Shown: piece by piece, positions 27,601 to 38,877 of the stretch
Layout of the letters: every line of letters starts with the position of its first letter
How positions within the stretch are numbered: position 1 is the first letter of the stretch
Assembly: GCF_000019525.1 (NCBI RefSeq)
Contig: NC_010506.1
Span: forward strand, 2,108,001 to 2,172,000
Direction of reading: 5' to 3'
Length of the DNA: 64,000 nucleotides
Source: Shewanella woodyi ATCC 51908
GTDB lineage: Bacteria > Pseudomonadota > Gammaproteobacteria > Enterobacterales > Shewanellaceae
Notes under the pieces: model-generated
Database searches by the model: none
The model's input: only the letters and a program-made list of their open reading frames with translations
What the model was told of the DNA's origin: nothing
Translations under genes and position numbers: made by a program

Positions 27601-28260
27601 ATGAAACTTTATGGATATTGGCGCTCAAGTGCCGCTTATCGGGTTAGGATAGCCCTGAACCACAAAGGATTGGAAGCGGAGCAGTTGTCTGTTCACCTGG
27701 TTAAAGATGGAGGCGAGCAACATAAAGCCGATTATGCCAGGTTAAACCCTCAAGAATTAGTGCCTGCATTTATTGATACAGACGCAGAAGGTAATGAGGA
27801 TGAGTTTATTCTTTCTCAATCGCTGGCCATTATTGAGTATCTCGATGAGAAATATCCTGAAGTCAAACTCGTTCCGGATAGCATGTATGACAGGGCCCTT
27901 GTTCGTTCGATGGCGATGTCAATCGCCTGTGAAGTACACCCGCTGAATAATCTTAAGGTGCTTCAATATCTGGCTAAAGGATTAAACTTGGACGATGATG
28001 CTAAGTCTGCTTGGTATCATCACTGGATCCATGAAGGCTTTGCTGCACTTGAGAAGCAACTTATTAAATATTCAGGCCGTTACTGTTTTGGTGATTCTGT
28101 AACCCTGGTTGACCTGTGTCTTGTTCCTCAGGTTTATAATGCTAACCGTTTTAAGGTTGGCTTAGAAGCTTACCCAAACATTGTGAGGATCACCCAAAAT
28201 TGTAATCAGCTCGATGCTTTTATTGATGCATCTCCCGAGAATCAAGCCGATGCCAGTTAA
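27601..28260 (+). CDS. maiA: Maleylacetoacetate isomerase (GST zeta class)
   Basis: I choose the second of two adjacent ATGs (27601), 7 bases after AAAGGA. About 219 aa. The N-terminal thioredoxin fold has the zeta-class signature SSAAYRVRIALN (the SSxxxRVR motif that binds glutathione), followed by a helical GST domain and LVDLCLVPQVYNA. Isomerises maleylacetoacetate to fumarylacetoacetate for FahA. No homogentisate dioxygenase or hydroxyphenylpyruvate dioxygenase gene is in the window, so those steps are encoded elsewhere. Confidence 0.93.
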   Translation: MKLYGYWRSSAAYRVRIALNHKGLEAEQLSVHLVKDGGEQHKADYARLNPQELVPAFIDTDAEGNEDEFILSQSLAIIEYLDEKYPEVKLVPDSMYDRALVRSMAMSIACEVHPLNNLKVLQYLAKGLNLDDDAKSAWYHHWIHEGFAALEKQLIKYSGRYCFGDSVTLVDLCLVPQVYNANRFKVGLEAYPNIVRITQNCNQLDAFIDASPENQADAS

Positions 28261-28295
28261 TTCGCTTAAAGAGTAATAGTGAATCAAATCTGAAT

Positions 28296-28336
28296 AGCTT
28301 CTCAATGAACATGATTCGTTGAGAAGCTTATTTTTG
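28296..28336. terminator. Terminator after maiA
   Basis: AGCTTCTCAA (28296-28305) and TTGAGAAGCT (28319-28328) form a perfect 10-bp stem followed by TATTTTTG. It lies between maiA and the convergent LysR gene and could serve both. Confidence 0.75.
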
Positions 28337-28359
28337 ATTTGGCTATCAATTTAATTTTA

Positions 28360-29229
28360 TCACCTATTTTTCATCAAGAAGTCGACAAAGGCTCTATCGG
28401 CAACACTGATAGGTTTGTGTCTTTTCCAAGCGATATGAAGATCGAGAAAAACTGGTGGAGTGAACGGCTTAGCTAAGATTTCATCTTTTTCACTGATCAC
28501 CATCTCGAGTACACTGGTGATAGCAAAGCCCTGTGACACTATCTGTTTGATCAAGTTGATTAGATTGGTTTCAAAGCCGATGTTGGCATGCAGGCCTAAT
28601 GCGTCTGCCTGAGATAACATCCACTCCCGATGGAAGTAACCCGGTTTAAACATCACAAGTTCATGCTCAAAAAACTGCTCAATATTGATATCTTCCTGCT
28701 CGGCCAAAGGGTGCTCCGTGCCAAGTGCCACCACCATCTGCTCAGTTAACAGCAGTTGGCTTTCAAATTCGGGCTTAAGATCTTGTGCTGTGATGATGGC
28801 AACATCGACCTCCTCCTGTATCAACATCCTCAAGGAGTCTCGTGTTCCTCCTTCAAAAAGCGACAGTTTAAGATCCGGATATTGATGTCTAAAAGCCATT
28901 AGCCTGCTTGGCAGGTAGAAGGAGCCAAGCATGCCCGGCACGGCTATGTTAACTTCACCTTTGGTTAGGTTAGCCATTGATTTAATATGAGACTCAGCCT
29001 GCTTAAGCTGTTTAATGATAAGTAAGGCGTGGCTATGTAGAGCCTTTCCCTCTGCCGTTAGTGATACTTTCTTTATGCTGCGGGTGACTAAGGTAACCCC
29101 AAGTGAAAGTTCGAGTCGTTTAATACTCTGGCTTAACGCAGGTTGTGCCATGTTCAGGCTTTCGGCAGCTTTAGTGAAGCTGCCATGTTTTACCAGTGAA
29201 TCTAGATGTTTAAGCTGCCTTATATCCAT
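28360..29229 (-). CDS. LysR-family transcriptional regulator
   Basis: 289 aa from the ATG at 29229; an upstream in-frame TTG is rejected. N-terminal winged helix-turn-helix (MDIRQLKHLDSLVKHGSFTK split as residues 1-20; AAESLNMAQPALSQSIKRLE) and a C-terminal periplasmic-binding-type effector domain with PGMLGSFYLPSRLM. It is divergent from an MFS transporter gene (100-bp gap), the usual arrangement when a LysR protein controls its neighbour. The effector is unknown. Confidence 0.88.
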   Translation of the reverse strand: MDIRQLKHLDSLVKHGSFTKAAESLNMAQPALSQSIKRLELSLGVTLVTRSIKKVSLTAEGKALHSHALLIIKQLKQAESHIKSMANLTKGEVNIAVPGMLGSFYLPSRLMAFRHQYPDLKLSLFEGGTRDSLRMLIQEEVDVAIITAQDLKPEFESQLLLTEQMVVALGTEHPLAEQEDINIEQFFEHELVMFKPGYFHREWMLSQADALGLHANIGFETNLINLIKQIVSQGFAITSVLEMVISEKDEILAKPFTPPVFLDLHIAWKRHKPISVADRAFVDFLMKNR

Positions 29230-29330
29230 AACATTAATCAATAGCTTCTATTGTTTTAATCTATTATTGTTATGTTATTACTGGTGCTAACCTATGTCCA
29301 TCGAGTTTGTTTATTAAGTTACTGGGACTG

Positions 29331-30635
29331 ATGACGGCTAATACTCACCAAGTGATGAATTCAACCATTCTAATTGAGCCTGAGGCTCACACTTCATTGG
29401 TATATAGAAGCGAAGTTAGGCTTATTTGGAGCCTCTCCATCGCCTCTATTGTGGTTTATATTAACCTCTATCTAGTGCAGGGGATATTGCCCCTGATCGC
29501 TAATAGGTTTGATGTTGCTGTCTCCCATGGGACCTTACTTCTCTCTGTGACTAGTTTCTCAATGGCATTTTCACTGCTTTTCTATGCCGTTTTATCTGAC
29601 AGAATTGGGCGTAGAACGCCTCTGTTGATCAGTTTATATTTGCTGCTTCTCTCTGATCTGTTGATGGTGTTTGTGGCTGACTTTTCTCAATTAGTGACGC
29701 TTAGGTTGTTGCAAGGTGTTTTATTGGCTGCGGTGCCGGCAATAGCTATGGCTTATTTTAAAGATGAGCTGAGTAAAGCTGCTATGTTGAAGGCTGGCGC
29801 CATCTACATTGCTGCCAATAGTTTAGGCGGTATTGCTGGTCGCTTGATAGGTGGCGCTTTGTCATTACATTTTCCTTGGCAGGAGGTTATCTGTGTCATC
29901 TTGTTGGTCTCATTTATTGGTGTAGTAACAGTACACTGCTTATTGCCTGCAAAAGGTAAGAGCCGTCACTTACCAAGTCACCTTTTCGCTGCAACAAAGC
30001 CAACGACCTGGTATTCGTCTCTCTATTGCGATCTAACGGGCTTTTGGCATCATCTAAAGGATAGCAAGTTGAGAAGCATCTATCTGGTTGGCGGACTTGC
30101 GTTTTTGGTGATGGTAAACCAATTTAGCTATATTCAACTCCATTTGATGTCGTCTCCATTTCATTGGGGACGTTTTCAAGTGACGCTCATATTTCTTTGC
30201 TACCTAAGTGGTACCTTAGCTTCTCTCTATTCAAGCCGCTGGATAGGCCGTTTTGGGCGAGCTAGATTATTTAACTTAGCCATTTTAGCCATGTTTTTAG
30301 GAGGTCTTGTCACTTTGTTGAATACGACTTTAGCTATCTGCATCGGCTTTTTGATGAGCTCGTTCGGTTTCTTTCTGCTTCATAGTGGCTGTAATGCTTG
30401 GGTTGCTCAGCGCGCTCGAGTCCATAGAGCTAAGGCAACTGCGCTGTATCTGTGTTGTTATTATTTAGGGGCGTCACTTGGCGGCCCCTACCTATTACCG
30501 TTTTGGCAACATTGGGGCTGGAGTGGGGTCGTCGCGGCTTCAAGTATTGTGTTACTTGTGCTTGCTTGGGTATTACATAGATTAACCCAAGCGAGCTCTG
30601 ACGAAGTAGCTCGGGTCGATTTTGTTACTGAATAA
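29331..30635 (+). CDS. MFS transporter (YnfM-like)
   Basis: About 434 aa with 12 predicted helices. The MFS motif between helices 2 and 3 is DRIGRRTPLL, and YLCCYYLGASLGGPYL near helix 11 matches the YnfM-type drug/sugar exporters. The start is set at the ATG at 29331, with GGGA close upstream; a TTG at 29307 is possible. The gene end overlaps the convergent dctD-like gene by 11 bp. Substrate unknown; probably controlled by the divergent LysR protein. Confidence 0.83.
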   Translation: MTANTHQVMNSTILIEPEAHTSLVYRSEVRLIWSLSIASIVVYINLYLVQGILPLIANRFDVAVSHGTLLLSVTSFSMAFSLLFYAVLSDRIGRRTPLLISLYLLLLSDLLMVFVADFSQLVTLRLLQGVLLAAVPAIAMAYFKDELSKAAMLKAGAIYIAANSLGGIAGRLIGGALSLHFPWQEVICVILLVSFIGVVTVHCLLPAKGKSRHLPSHLFAATKPTTWYSSLYCDLTGFWHHLKDSKLRSIYLVGGLAFLVMVNQFSYIQLHLMSSPFHWGRFQVTLIFLCYLSGTLASLYSSRWIGRFGRARLFNLAILAMFLGGLVTLLNTTLAICIGFLMSSFGFFLLHSGCNAWVAQRARVHRAKATALYLCCYYLGASLGGPYLLPFWQHWGWSGVVAASSIVLLVLAWVLHRLTQASSDEVARVDFVTE

Positions 30636-31992
30636 ACAGTTTCCTGTCTAAATCATATTTTTGCATCTTGTCATAGAGGGTTTTACGGGGCAGCTCTAGC
30701 TGCTCCATGGTGAGCTTGATACTGCCTTTGTTGTGGCTAAGGGCTTCCTCTATTAAGAGACGTTCGAAAAACTCGACTCTCTGTTGTAACGACATGGCGC
30801 CATTAAGATTGACAGGGTTATTTATTGAGGTCGCAAAGGCTGCTTCTGCACCGAGCAAAACATAGCGTTCAGCAAGGTTTCTTAGCTCTCTGACATTGCC
30901 TGGCCAATCATGTGAGGTGAGTTGGGCACCTTGTTCAGAGGTTAATGGGATAAGCGCCTTGTGATACCGAGAGGAGGCTATTCGAGCGAAATGTAAAAAC
31001 AGTAGGCCAATATCTTCTCGTCGCTCTCTAAGGGCAGGAATAGACACAGTGACTAAGTTCAATCGGTAGAGCAGATCTTGTCTGAACTCACCTGTTTTAC
31101 ACAGGCTATCTAGGTCGACTTTGGTGGCGGCTATGATTCGAATATCGAGTGGAACCGTTTTGTTTGATCCGAGTCGTTCGACACATCTGTCCTCTAATAC
31201 TCTAAGTAACTTTACTTGAAGCGAGAGGGGAGTGCTCTCTATTTCGTCGAGAAACAGAGTGCCACCGTTTGCATATTCAAATTTTCCAATTCGTGTTTTA
31301 TCAGCACCTGTGAAGGCCCCAGCTTCGGCGCCGAAGAGCTCACTCTCAATAATCGTTTCGGGGATAGCCCCACAGTTTATAGCAACAAAGTTGGCTTGGT
31401 TGCGTACACTATGATCATGAAGGTAACGGGCGACCAGCTCTTTTCCTGTACCGGTTTCTCCCTCTATGAGTACATCGGCAGGCATATCCAACACCTGATG
31501 GAGAATATGTTTCATCTGCTTGATCCCCGGACTGTGTCCCAATATTCTGGGACCGGGAAAGCTAATTGACTCAAGCTCTTGTTTTAACTTCCGGTTTTCA
31601 AGGGTTAATGCTCGTTTTTCTAAGGCTCGTTTAACCACATCGAGCATATATTCGTTGTTAAAGGGCTTCTCTAGGAAATCATAGGCGCCCTGTTTAAGCG
31701 CGTTGACTGCCATGGCTATATCACCAAATCCGGTGAGGAGTATGATGGGCAGATCGTTATCTTGCTTGATAAGGCTCTGCATCAAAGAGATGCCATTTAG
31801 CTCAGGCATATTTACATCTGAGATTAATACTCCAGGCCAATTGATATCAATTCGTTCAATGATTGATTTGGGCTCAGAGGTGGCGAAGGCTGAGATCCCT
31901 TCAAGTTCAAACAGTTGTACCAGTGCCGAACCGATAAGCGGTTCATCATCGACAATGATGACTCTATATTGCTCCAGGCTTTCAGGGCTCAT
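30625..31992 (-). CDS. dctD: DctD-type sigma-54 response regulator
   Basis: 455 aa. Receiver domain with Asp at [14 protein letters not shown] (about residue 56), AAA+ domain with GETGTGKE, the sigma-54 loop GAFTGA and GGTLFLDE, and a C-terminal Fis-type helix-turn-helix ([21 protein letters not shown], from residue 430). Overlaps the dctB-like gene by 4 bp. It should activate the TRAP genes upstream in the same cluster, from the sigma-54 promoter at 37208-37223. Confidence 0.92.
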   Translation of the reverse strand: MSPESLEQYRVIIVDDEPLIGSALVQLFELEGISAFATSEPKSIIERIDINWPGVLISDVNMPELNGISLMQSLIKQDNDLPIILLTGFGDIAMAVNALKQGAYDFLEKPFNNEYMLDVVKRALEKRALTLENRKLKQELESISFPGPRILGHSPGIKQMKHILHQVLDMPADVLIEGETGTGKELVARYLHDHSVRNQANFVAINCGAIPETIIESELFGAEAGAFTGADKTRIGKFEYANGGTLFLDEIESTPLSLQVKLLRVLEDRCVERLGSNKTVPLDIRIIAATKVDLDSLCKTGEFRQDLLYRLNLVTVSIPALRERREDIGLLFLHFARIASSRYHKALIPLTSEQGAQLTSHDWPGNVRELRNLAERYVLLGAEAAFATSINNPVNLNGAMSLQQRVEFFERLLIEEALSHNKGSIKLTMEQLELPRKTLYDKMQKYDLDRKLFIQ

Positions 31993-33815
31993 AAATGCTC
32001 TCCTTGGTGTCGATGCGTAGGTGGCTCATTTTTCATTTCACTGTGGTAAATGGGTAAACAAATTTCAAATATTGCTCCTCCGTCAACAGCGTTAGAGACC
32101 TCAATACTGCCCTGCATAGACTCGATAATTCTACGGGAAATGGATAAGCCCAGGCCTAGCCCTTGTCGATCGCTAGTGGTGTAATATGGCTCAAATATCT
32201 TTTCCATCTGGCTATCTTGCACACCGGGACCGCTGTCCTGAATTTTGATACAGAGCATCTCACCCTTTTCAATACGTATGGTGATCCGTTTTACTTTACT
32301 GCGTTCCATAGCGAGGATGGCGTTACTCATTAAATTGACGAGTACTTGTTGAAGCCGAATGTCATCTCCCCATATTTCATAGTGCTCGGTGCTTGTTATC
32401 AGCTTTAGCTCCACACCTTGTTTATCAATCTCTGGCTGAATGATAGTCATGGCATCTTGAATACACAGCTCAATATTCGTCGCACTATCGTCACCTTGGC
32501 TCTTACGGGTGAAGCTTTTAAATTGGCTGACGATGGTCGCAAGTCTGTTGGTGAGTGAGATGATGGTATGAATATTGTCCTTTACATGCTCAGTCTTATT
32601 TCTGGATAACAGTGTTAGGGTATTTTGTGCATAGCTTTTAATCGCGGCCAGTGGTTGGTTTATCTCATGATTAATACTGGCGGACAGGCTACCTATAACG
32701 GTCAGCTTTGCCGCTTGAATAAGCTCATCTTGGGTTTCACTTAGCATGCGGTTGCTTGCCTCTAAATCTTGAGTTCTGTCTTTAACTCTCTGCTCTAACA
32801 TGTCATTAACCTGCTGTATTCTTAGCAGGTTTTTACGTTTTTCGTAACCTAAAAGAGCGGCTAGTGCTAACAAAAGGTAAAGGGTCGCGTAAAGCAGCAT
32901 AATGGCTGGCAAAGACTGGTATATGGGAGCTAGTGGGGTCATGATATGCACCGTCCAGCCAGCTCTGTTCATCGCTTTATGGGTTTCCAAATAGTCATGT
33001 TGCTTGGTGTTGGCATTAATTCGATAGATTTTATGTTCTTTGTTAGATGTATTTTTGTAGGGTGGGTAAAGGGTTAATTCATTAATCACGCGGTTAGCAT
33101 ATCGCTTAGAGGCATTAATAGCATATTGACGAGATTGATCGATGGGAGTGAGTGAGGTTAACTGCCACTCGTTGATACTGGATAAAAAGATAATGTTATC
33201 TGGATCGGCAACGGCGAACTCATAACCGCCAGCTCGAGCAATGCCTGTGCTTTGCTTTTCGATATCAGTGATATCGACCTTTACCACAATCGCGCCCAAT
33301 ATACTGGCTTGACTATAGATGGGGTATGAGAAGTAATATCCACGTTTATTTGAAGTGGTGCCAACAGCAAAATAGCGACCCAAATTCCCCTCAATCGCCT
33401 CTTGAAAATAGGGTCTGAAGGAGAAGTCTTTACCAATAAAAGAGTAGTTTTCTCGCCAGTTACTCGCAGAAATTGCGACGCCGAGAGCATCGACTAGATA
33501 GATATCTAATGATTCCGTGATGTTTTGTATCTGTTCTAAATAGATATTGAGTGCTTGTAGATTTTTTTCATCTTGCTGGTTTAGCAGAACATTTTTGAGT
33601 AAGGGGTTAGTGGAAAGTACATGGGGAATACTCTCATACCTTGATAGTGATGCGCCAAGGAAGTTGATCAACTCTTTCATCTGCTGCTGAGAGCTGTGAT
33701 CTGTCTCTTGGTAGCCTTCATTGAGATAGTACCTGTGGGTCGAAAATAGGGTCAGAATCAGCCCTGAGATAATTAGAGACGTTGTAAGTAGATATTTTTT
33801 AGTGTTTATTGACAT
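31989..33815 (-). CDS. dctB: DctB-type C4-dicarboxylate sensor histidine kinase
   Basis: 608 aa from the ATG at 33815. One membrane segment at about 8-27 and a second at about 298-320 enclose a 270-residue periplasmic sensor with double PDC/Cache features (YFAVGTTSNKRGYYFSYPIY). Then a coiled coil, HisKA with the phospho-accepting His in SASINHEINQPLAAIKSYAQ, and HATPase with N box VLVNLMSNAILAME and G box GLGLGLSISRRI. HEINQPL is the DctB-subfamily hallmark. Pairs with the overlapping dctD. Confidence 0.9.
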   Translation of the reverse strand: MSINTKKYLLTTSLIISGLILTLFSTHRYYLNEGYQETDHSSQQQMKELINFLGASLSRYESIPHVLSTNPLLKNVLLNQQDEKNLQALNIYLEQIQNITESLDIYLVDALGVAISASNWRENYSFIGKDFSFRPYFQEAIEGNLGRYFAVGTTSNKRGYYFSYPIYSQASILGAIVVKVDITDIEKQSTGIARAGGYEFAVADPDNIIFLSSINEWQLTSLTPIDQSRQYAINASKRYANRVINELTLYPPYKNTSNKEHKIYRINANTKQHDYLETHKAMNRAGWTVHIMTPLAPIYQSLPAIMLLYATLYLLLALAALLGYEKRKNLLRIQQVNDMLEQRVKDRTQDLEASNRMLSETQDELIQAAKLTVIGSLSASINHEINQPLAAIKSYAQNTLTLLSRNKTEHVKDNIHTIISLTNRLATIVSQFKSFTRKSQGDDSATNIELCIQDAMTIIQPEIDKQGVELKLITSTEHYEIWGDDIRLQQVLVNLMSNAILAMERSKVKRITIRIEKGEMLCIKIQDSGPGVQDSQMEKIFEPYYTTSDRQGLGLGLSISRRIIESMQGSIEVSNAVDGGAIFEICLPIYHSEMKNEPPTHRHQGEHL

Positions 33816-33848
33816 AGAGCTATACACATCCCAGTGAAAACATAGCGA

Positions 33849-33884
33849 GTCTAACCAGTAGGATTACTATACTATTGGTTAGAC
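33849..33884. other. Hairpin between dctM and dctB
   Basis: GTCTAACCA (33849-33857) and TGGTTAGAC (33876-33884) are perfect complements around an 18-base loop. No T run follows on the minus strand, so it may be an mRNA-processing or partial-termination hairpin separating the transporter from the regulator genes. Confidence 0.4.
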
Positions 33885-33928
33885 ACTTGTGAAACCCTTG
33901 TTTTGTTTATGGGTATTTGTGGTTGCCA

Positions 33929-35326
33929 TTAGTAACCGTTTAATTTATCGATATATTCGGGAAAGAATAGCGATATCTGCGGTACATACGTGATCAAGAT
34001 GAGGAAAATCAATAGTAGCCCTAACCATGGAATACAGGATTTAATCACCCAGCCCATGCTTTTCCCTGTGATCCCAGCTGTGACGAAGAGGTTCAATCCT
34101 ACTGGCGGCGTTAACATACCTATCTCCATATTCACCACCATAATGATGCCCAGATGTATTGGATCTATGCCTAGCTGAGTTGCGATCGGAAATAGAATGG
34201 GTGCCATAATGAGCAAGATAGCCGATGGCTCCATAAAGTTGCCAGCTGCTAGCAGTAGGATATTGACTATGATCAGAAATCCCCATGCTGGTAAACCTAA
34301 TCCTACAATGGCTTCAGCGATGATATGAGGTATACGTTCAGTCGTCAGTACATGGGCAAATAACATCGCATTTGCAATGATAAACAGTAACATGATACTG
34401 ACTTTAGCCCCATCTCGTACAACGTGACGGATCTCTTTATCTGTTGGAGTTTTCAATAGCGCAAGCATCATATAGCCGATATTTCTCACACCTGCAGTAA
34501 CGAATGACTCTTGCTGTTTTTGCCATGGGACATTTTTCAGCGGTCCTATATCTCGGTAGCCAAAAACAGCAATAAAGTAAGCGTACACACACGCCACGGC
34601 TGCGGCTTCTGTTGGGCTCGCCACTCCGCCATAGATAGAACCGAGTACAATGAGAATAAGTGCTAACCCGCCCATAGCTTTGGCGCTGGAAATACTTAAT
34701 GCTTTAAAGCCTGGAAAGGGTCGTGATGGCAGGTTTTTTACTCTGGCAACGATATAGATAGCTAGCATCAGTAGCAGACCCATCATTAACCCTGGAACTA
34801 AACCCGCCATAAACATGCGTGCGGCGGAAACCTCTGTTGCTGCTGAGTAGACCAGCATGACAATGGAAGGGGGGATGAGAATGCCTAGCGTGCCTGAGGT
34901 GGTGATAACTCCCGCAGCAAACCTCTCTGGGTATCCAGCTCTTACCATGCCGACGATAACGATTGAGCCGATGGCGGCAACGGTTGCAGGAGAGGATCCT
35001 GAAACTGCAGCAAATAGCATACAAGCCATCACAGAGGCCATAGCAAGGCCTCCACGAATATGGCCAACGCTATCCATAGCAAAGTCGATAATTCGCCTAG
35101 CAACGCCGCCAGTGGACAGAAAGGCCGATGACAGAATGAAGAAGGGGATTGCGAGTAGTGTGTAATGCTCAGATGTGGCTTCATAGAGCTTGAGCGCAAC
35201 TGATGCCAACGAATCATCTGAAAATAGCAAGATGGTTAACATGCTAGAGAAACCAAGGGCGATAGCGATCGGCATGCCTAACATCATGCAGATTAATAAG
35301 GTGATAAACAGAGTAGCGATGGTCAT
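33929..35326 (-). CDS. dctM: TRAP dicarboxylate transporter large permease DctM
   Basis: 465 aa and about 12-13 hydrophobic segments, with the DctM hallmarks SGSSPATVAAIGSI, GTLGILIPPSIVML, YGGVASPTEAAAVA and PPVGLNLFVTAGI. This subunit carries the sodium- and substrate-translocating elevator domain in the inner membrane. An insertion after about residue 250 (extra loop before VRNIGYMMLALLK) makes it longer than the usual 425 aa. Start overlaps dctQ by 4 bp. Confidence 0.93.
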   Translation of the reverse strand: MTIATLFITLLICMMLGMPIAIALGFSSMLTILLFSDDSLASVALKLYEATSEHYTLLAIPFFILSSAFLSTGGVARRIIDFAMDSVGHIRGGLAMASVMACMLFAAVSGSSPATVAAIGSIVIVGMVRAGYPERFAAGVITTSGTLGILIPPSIVMLVYSAATEVSAARMFMAGLVPGLMMGLLLMLAIYIVARVKNLPSRPFPGFKALSISSAKAMGGLALILIVLGSIYGGVASPTEAAAVACVYAYFIAVFGYRDIGPLKNVPWQKQQESFVTAGVRNIGYMMLALLKTPTDKEIRHVVRDGAKVSIMLLFIIANAMLFAHVLTTERIPHIIAEAIVGLGLPAWGFLIIVNILLLAAGNFMEPSAILLIMAPILFPIATQLGIDPIHLGIIMVVNMEIGMLTPPVGLNLFVTAGITGKSMGWVIKSCIPWLGLLLIFLILITYVPQISLFFPEYIDKLNGY

Positions 35327-35955
35327 GATTTATCATCCTTATGATTGTTTGAGGAGATCTCCTGAGCTAATTGCATGCTCTCTTTAGCTTCATCGGCTAA
35401 GGTAAAGCCGAGAGTTTTATTGCGAGCTATGGCGATGAATAGTTCAATAAATCGAAATAGCAGTAAGCCGAAGCCGAAAAGTAATATGCTTTGAGATAGC
35501 CAAAGTGGGACTGCGGGCTCCTCAATATCAATGCGTAATGCTTCCCAAGCAAAATCAGGATCTAATTGATTGATGAGTAGATGGGGAAAGTCGATATCCT
35601 CCATGGGGATGCCAATTTCATGCATCTTGCTGAGATAATCCCAGCTGCCTTTGAGAAACATTAAGCAGTAACCGATACAGATTGTCGTGGCCATTAATGC
35701 TGCTATTTTTCTGCCCTGTTTCGGTAATTTTGTAACAAATGCATCGACACCAATATGTGCTCCGACTTTTACGCCGTAAGACATGCCAAACAACACGAAC
35801 CAAGCTGATAATGTCAGCGTTAGCTCCTGTATCCATAAAAAGCCGGTATTAAAGAAAAAGCGAGCGATCACTTCAACAAAAACCAGAACTGTCATCGAGG
35901 TGATTAAGAGATTAAGTAATCCCTCTTCGAAGTGAGTATATAATCGATTTATCAC
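35323..35955 (-). CDS. dctQ: TRAP transporter small permease DctQ
   Basis: 210 aa with four membrane segments (about 15-35, 48-66, 87-105, 150-175). DctQ family motif FVEVIARFFFNTGFLWIQEL followed by VGAHIGVDAF. It scaffolds DctM. A periplasmic/cytosolic loop of about 45 residues between helices 3 and 4 makes it larger than typical DctQ, as in other Shewanella and Vibrio DctPQM systems. Confidence 0.9.
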   Translation of the reverse strand: MINRLYTHFEEGLLNLLITSMTVLVFVEVIARFFFNTGFLWIQELTLTLSAWFVLFGMSYGVKVGAHIGVDAFVTKLPKQGRKIAALMATTICIGYCLMFLKGSWDYLSKMHEIGIPMEDIDFPHLLINQLDPDFAWEALRIDIEEPAVPLWLSQSILLFGFGLLLFRFIELFIAIARNKTLGFTLADEAKESMQLAQEISSNNHKDDKS

Positions 35956-36059
35956 GGCTTACTCCCCAAGATATTTACTCTCAAAATAAACGGTGAAGAG
36001 AGGTACCCTAGTCTGTTTTCTATCTTATTTTGAATAGGGTACTTACGCTTCATAACTAT

Positions 36060-37349
<1,290 letters not shown>

Positions 37350-37480
37350 TTACACCCATTAAAGCTTCGTTAAAGGGTATCTCTATGCTTTACTGCGAAT
37401 ACGGGGCTAATTAGTAGGTAGAGCGATGAGCGGAGAGGGGAGTGTTATGGTTAGAATATTGTTCAGTGTTGTCAGTTGCA

Positions 37481-37708
37481 CTATTTGTTTGGGGTAATGT
37501 GTTTAAGAATTGAGTCACTTGGTAACAGCTCTAAATGACCATATTCATCAAAATACCAGCCAGTAATGAAGCCTTTTTGTCTCATGGTGACTAGATTATT
37601 CATTACCTCTTTGGCTTCGATAAGTGCAGTCTGTTGGTCGCAGTTATTTGTAAGCTTTATATAGGCCACTATGCTGCTTAAAGATGCTGATTGGCTGACA
37701 TCGCTCAT
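37481..37708 (-). CDS. Small conserved-looking protein of unknown function
   Basis: 75 aa from the ATG at 37708 (MSDVSQSASL), with a GGGAGCAGGA ribosome site. No membrane segment, signal or known motif. The sequence looks like a soluble helical N-terminal half followed by a short beta hairpin (GFITGWYFDEYGHLELLP). It stands alone between dctP and the tRNA-Val array. I do not recognise the family. Confidence 0.6.
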   Translation of the reverse strand: MSDVSQSASLSSIVAYIKLTNNCDQQTALIEAKEVMNNLVTMRQKGFITGWYFDEYGHLELLPSDSILKHITPNK

Positions 37709-37878
37709 TGTCCTGCTCCCAATTTGGGTTCTTATTGAAGAATAGTTTAGCAAGGAAAATATGTTGGGTTTGACTGGGTATATTGGAAAATATTCTATGG
37801 TTCATCGCTGTTATTCGATAAAACTTGATTGAGAATTTTCAGCGTTGTAGTTTGGAGGAATTAGAACCTTTAAGAGAA

Positions 37879-37954
37879 TGGTGGTCGATACTGGGCTCGA
37901 ACCAGTGACCCCCTCCTTGTAAGGGAGGTGCTCTCCCAGCTGAGCTAATCGACC
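37879..37954 (-). tRNA. tRNA-Val(UAC), copy 9 (last transcribed)
   Basis: 76 nt with encoded CCA. Anticodon TAC in the loop CTTACAA between stems CCTCC and GGAGG. Last of nine identical genes on the minus strand. No clear terminator follows it. Confidence 0.97.
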
Positions 37955-37991
37955 TGGGATCTCATAATGTTTGAATTCTTTATGAAAAGAA

Positions 37992-38067
37992 TGGTGGTCG
38001 ATACTGGGCTCGAACCAGTGACCCCCTCCTTGTAAGGGAGGTGCTCTCCCAGCTGAGCTAATCGACC
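37992..38067 (-). tRNA. tRNA-Val(UAC), copy 8
   Basis: Identical to the other copies; 113 bp from the start of its neighbour, with a 37-bp spacer. Confidence 0.97.
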
Positions 38068-38104
38068 TGGGATCTCATAATGTTTGAATTCTTTATGAAA
38101 AGAA

Positions 38105-38180
38105 TGGTGGTCGATACTGGGCTCGAACCAGTGACCCCCTCCTTGTAAGGGAGGTGCTCTCCCAGCTGAGCTAATCGACC
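38105..38180 (-). tRNA. tRNA-Val(UAC), copy 7
   Basis: Identical mature sequence with encoded CCA; 37-bp AT-rich spacer on each side. Confidence 0.97.
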
Positions 38181-38217
38181 TGGGATCTCATAATGTTTGA
38201 ATTCTTTATGAAAAGAA

Positions 38218-38293
38218 TGGTGGTCGATACTGGGCTCGAACCAGTGACCCCCTCCTTGTAAGGGAGGTGCTCTCCCAGCTGAGCTAATCGACC
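38218..38293 (-). tRNA. tRNA-Val(UAC), copy 6
   Basis: Identical mature sequence with encoded CCA. The spacer on its 5' side differs by one or two bases from the first spacers. Confidence 0.97.
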
Positions 38294-38330
38294 TGGGATT
38301 TCATAATGTTTTAATTCTTTATGAAAAGAA

Positions 38331-38406
38331 TGGTGGTCGATACTGGGCTCGAACCAGTGACCCCCTCCTTGTAAGGGAGGTGCTCTCCCAGCTGAGCTAA
38401 TCGACC
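38331..38406 (-). tRNA. tRNA-Val(UAC), copy 5
   Basis: Identical mature sequence with encoded CCA; period 113 bp. Confidence 0.97.
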
Positions 38407-38443
38407 TGGGATTTCATAATGTTTGAATTCTTTATGAAAAGAA

Positions 38444-38519
38444 TGGTGGTCGATACTGGGCTCGAACCAGTGACCCCCTCCTTGTAAGGGAGGTGCTCTC
38501 CCAGCTGAGCTAATCGACC
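38444..38519 (-). tRNA. tRNA-Val(UAC), copy 4
   Basis: Identical mature sequence with encoded CCA; period 113 bp. Confidence 0.97.
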
Positions 38520-38556
38520 TGGGATTTCATAATGTTTTAATTCTTTATGAAAAGAA

Positions 38557-38632
38557 TGGTGGTCGATACTGGGCTCGAACCAGTGACCCCCTCCTTGTAA
38601 GGGAGGTGCTCTCCCAGCTGAGCTAATCGACC
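38557..38632 (-). tRNA. tRNA-Val(UAC), copy 3
   Basis: Identical mature sequence with encoded CCA. The spacer to copy 2 has one extra base (period 114). Confidence 0.97.
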
Positions 38633-38670
38633 TGGGATTTTCATAATGTTTGAATTCTTTATGAAAAGAA

Positions 38671-38746
38671 TGGTGGTCGATACTGGGCTCGAACCAGTGA
38701 CCCCCTCCTTGTAAGGGAGGTGCTCTCCCAGCTGAGCTAATCGACC
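38671..38746 (-). tRNA. tRNA-Val(UAC), copy 2
   Basis: Identical mature sequence with encoded CCA. The spacer to copy 1 diverges most (TTTACACAATG in place of TTTCATAATG). Confidence 0.97.
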
Positions 38747-38784
38747 TGGGATTTACACAATGTTTTAATTCTTTATGAAAGAAT

Positions 38785-38860
38785 TGGTGGTCGATACTGG
38801 GCTCGAACCAGTGACCCCCTCCTTGTAAGGGAGGTGCTCTCCCAGCTGAGCTAATCGACC
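38785..38860 (-). tRNA. tRNA-Val(UAC), copy 1 (first transcribed)
   Basis: Promoter-proximal copy, identical to the rest. The promoter at 38878-38905 begins 18 bp upstream. Confidence 0.97.
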
Positions 38861-38877
38861 TCGCTGTGTGGGGCCGT

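Noticed and set aside
37879..38860. Regular 113-bp repeats resembling a CRISPR array
   Set aside because: The repeat is a complete tRNA-Val gene and the spacers are nearly identical; no cas genes.
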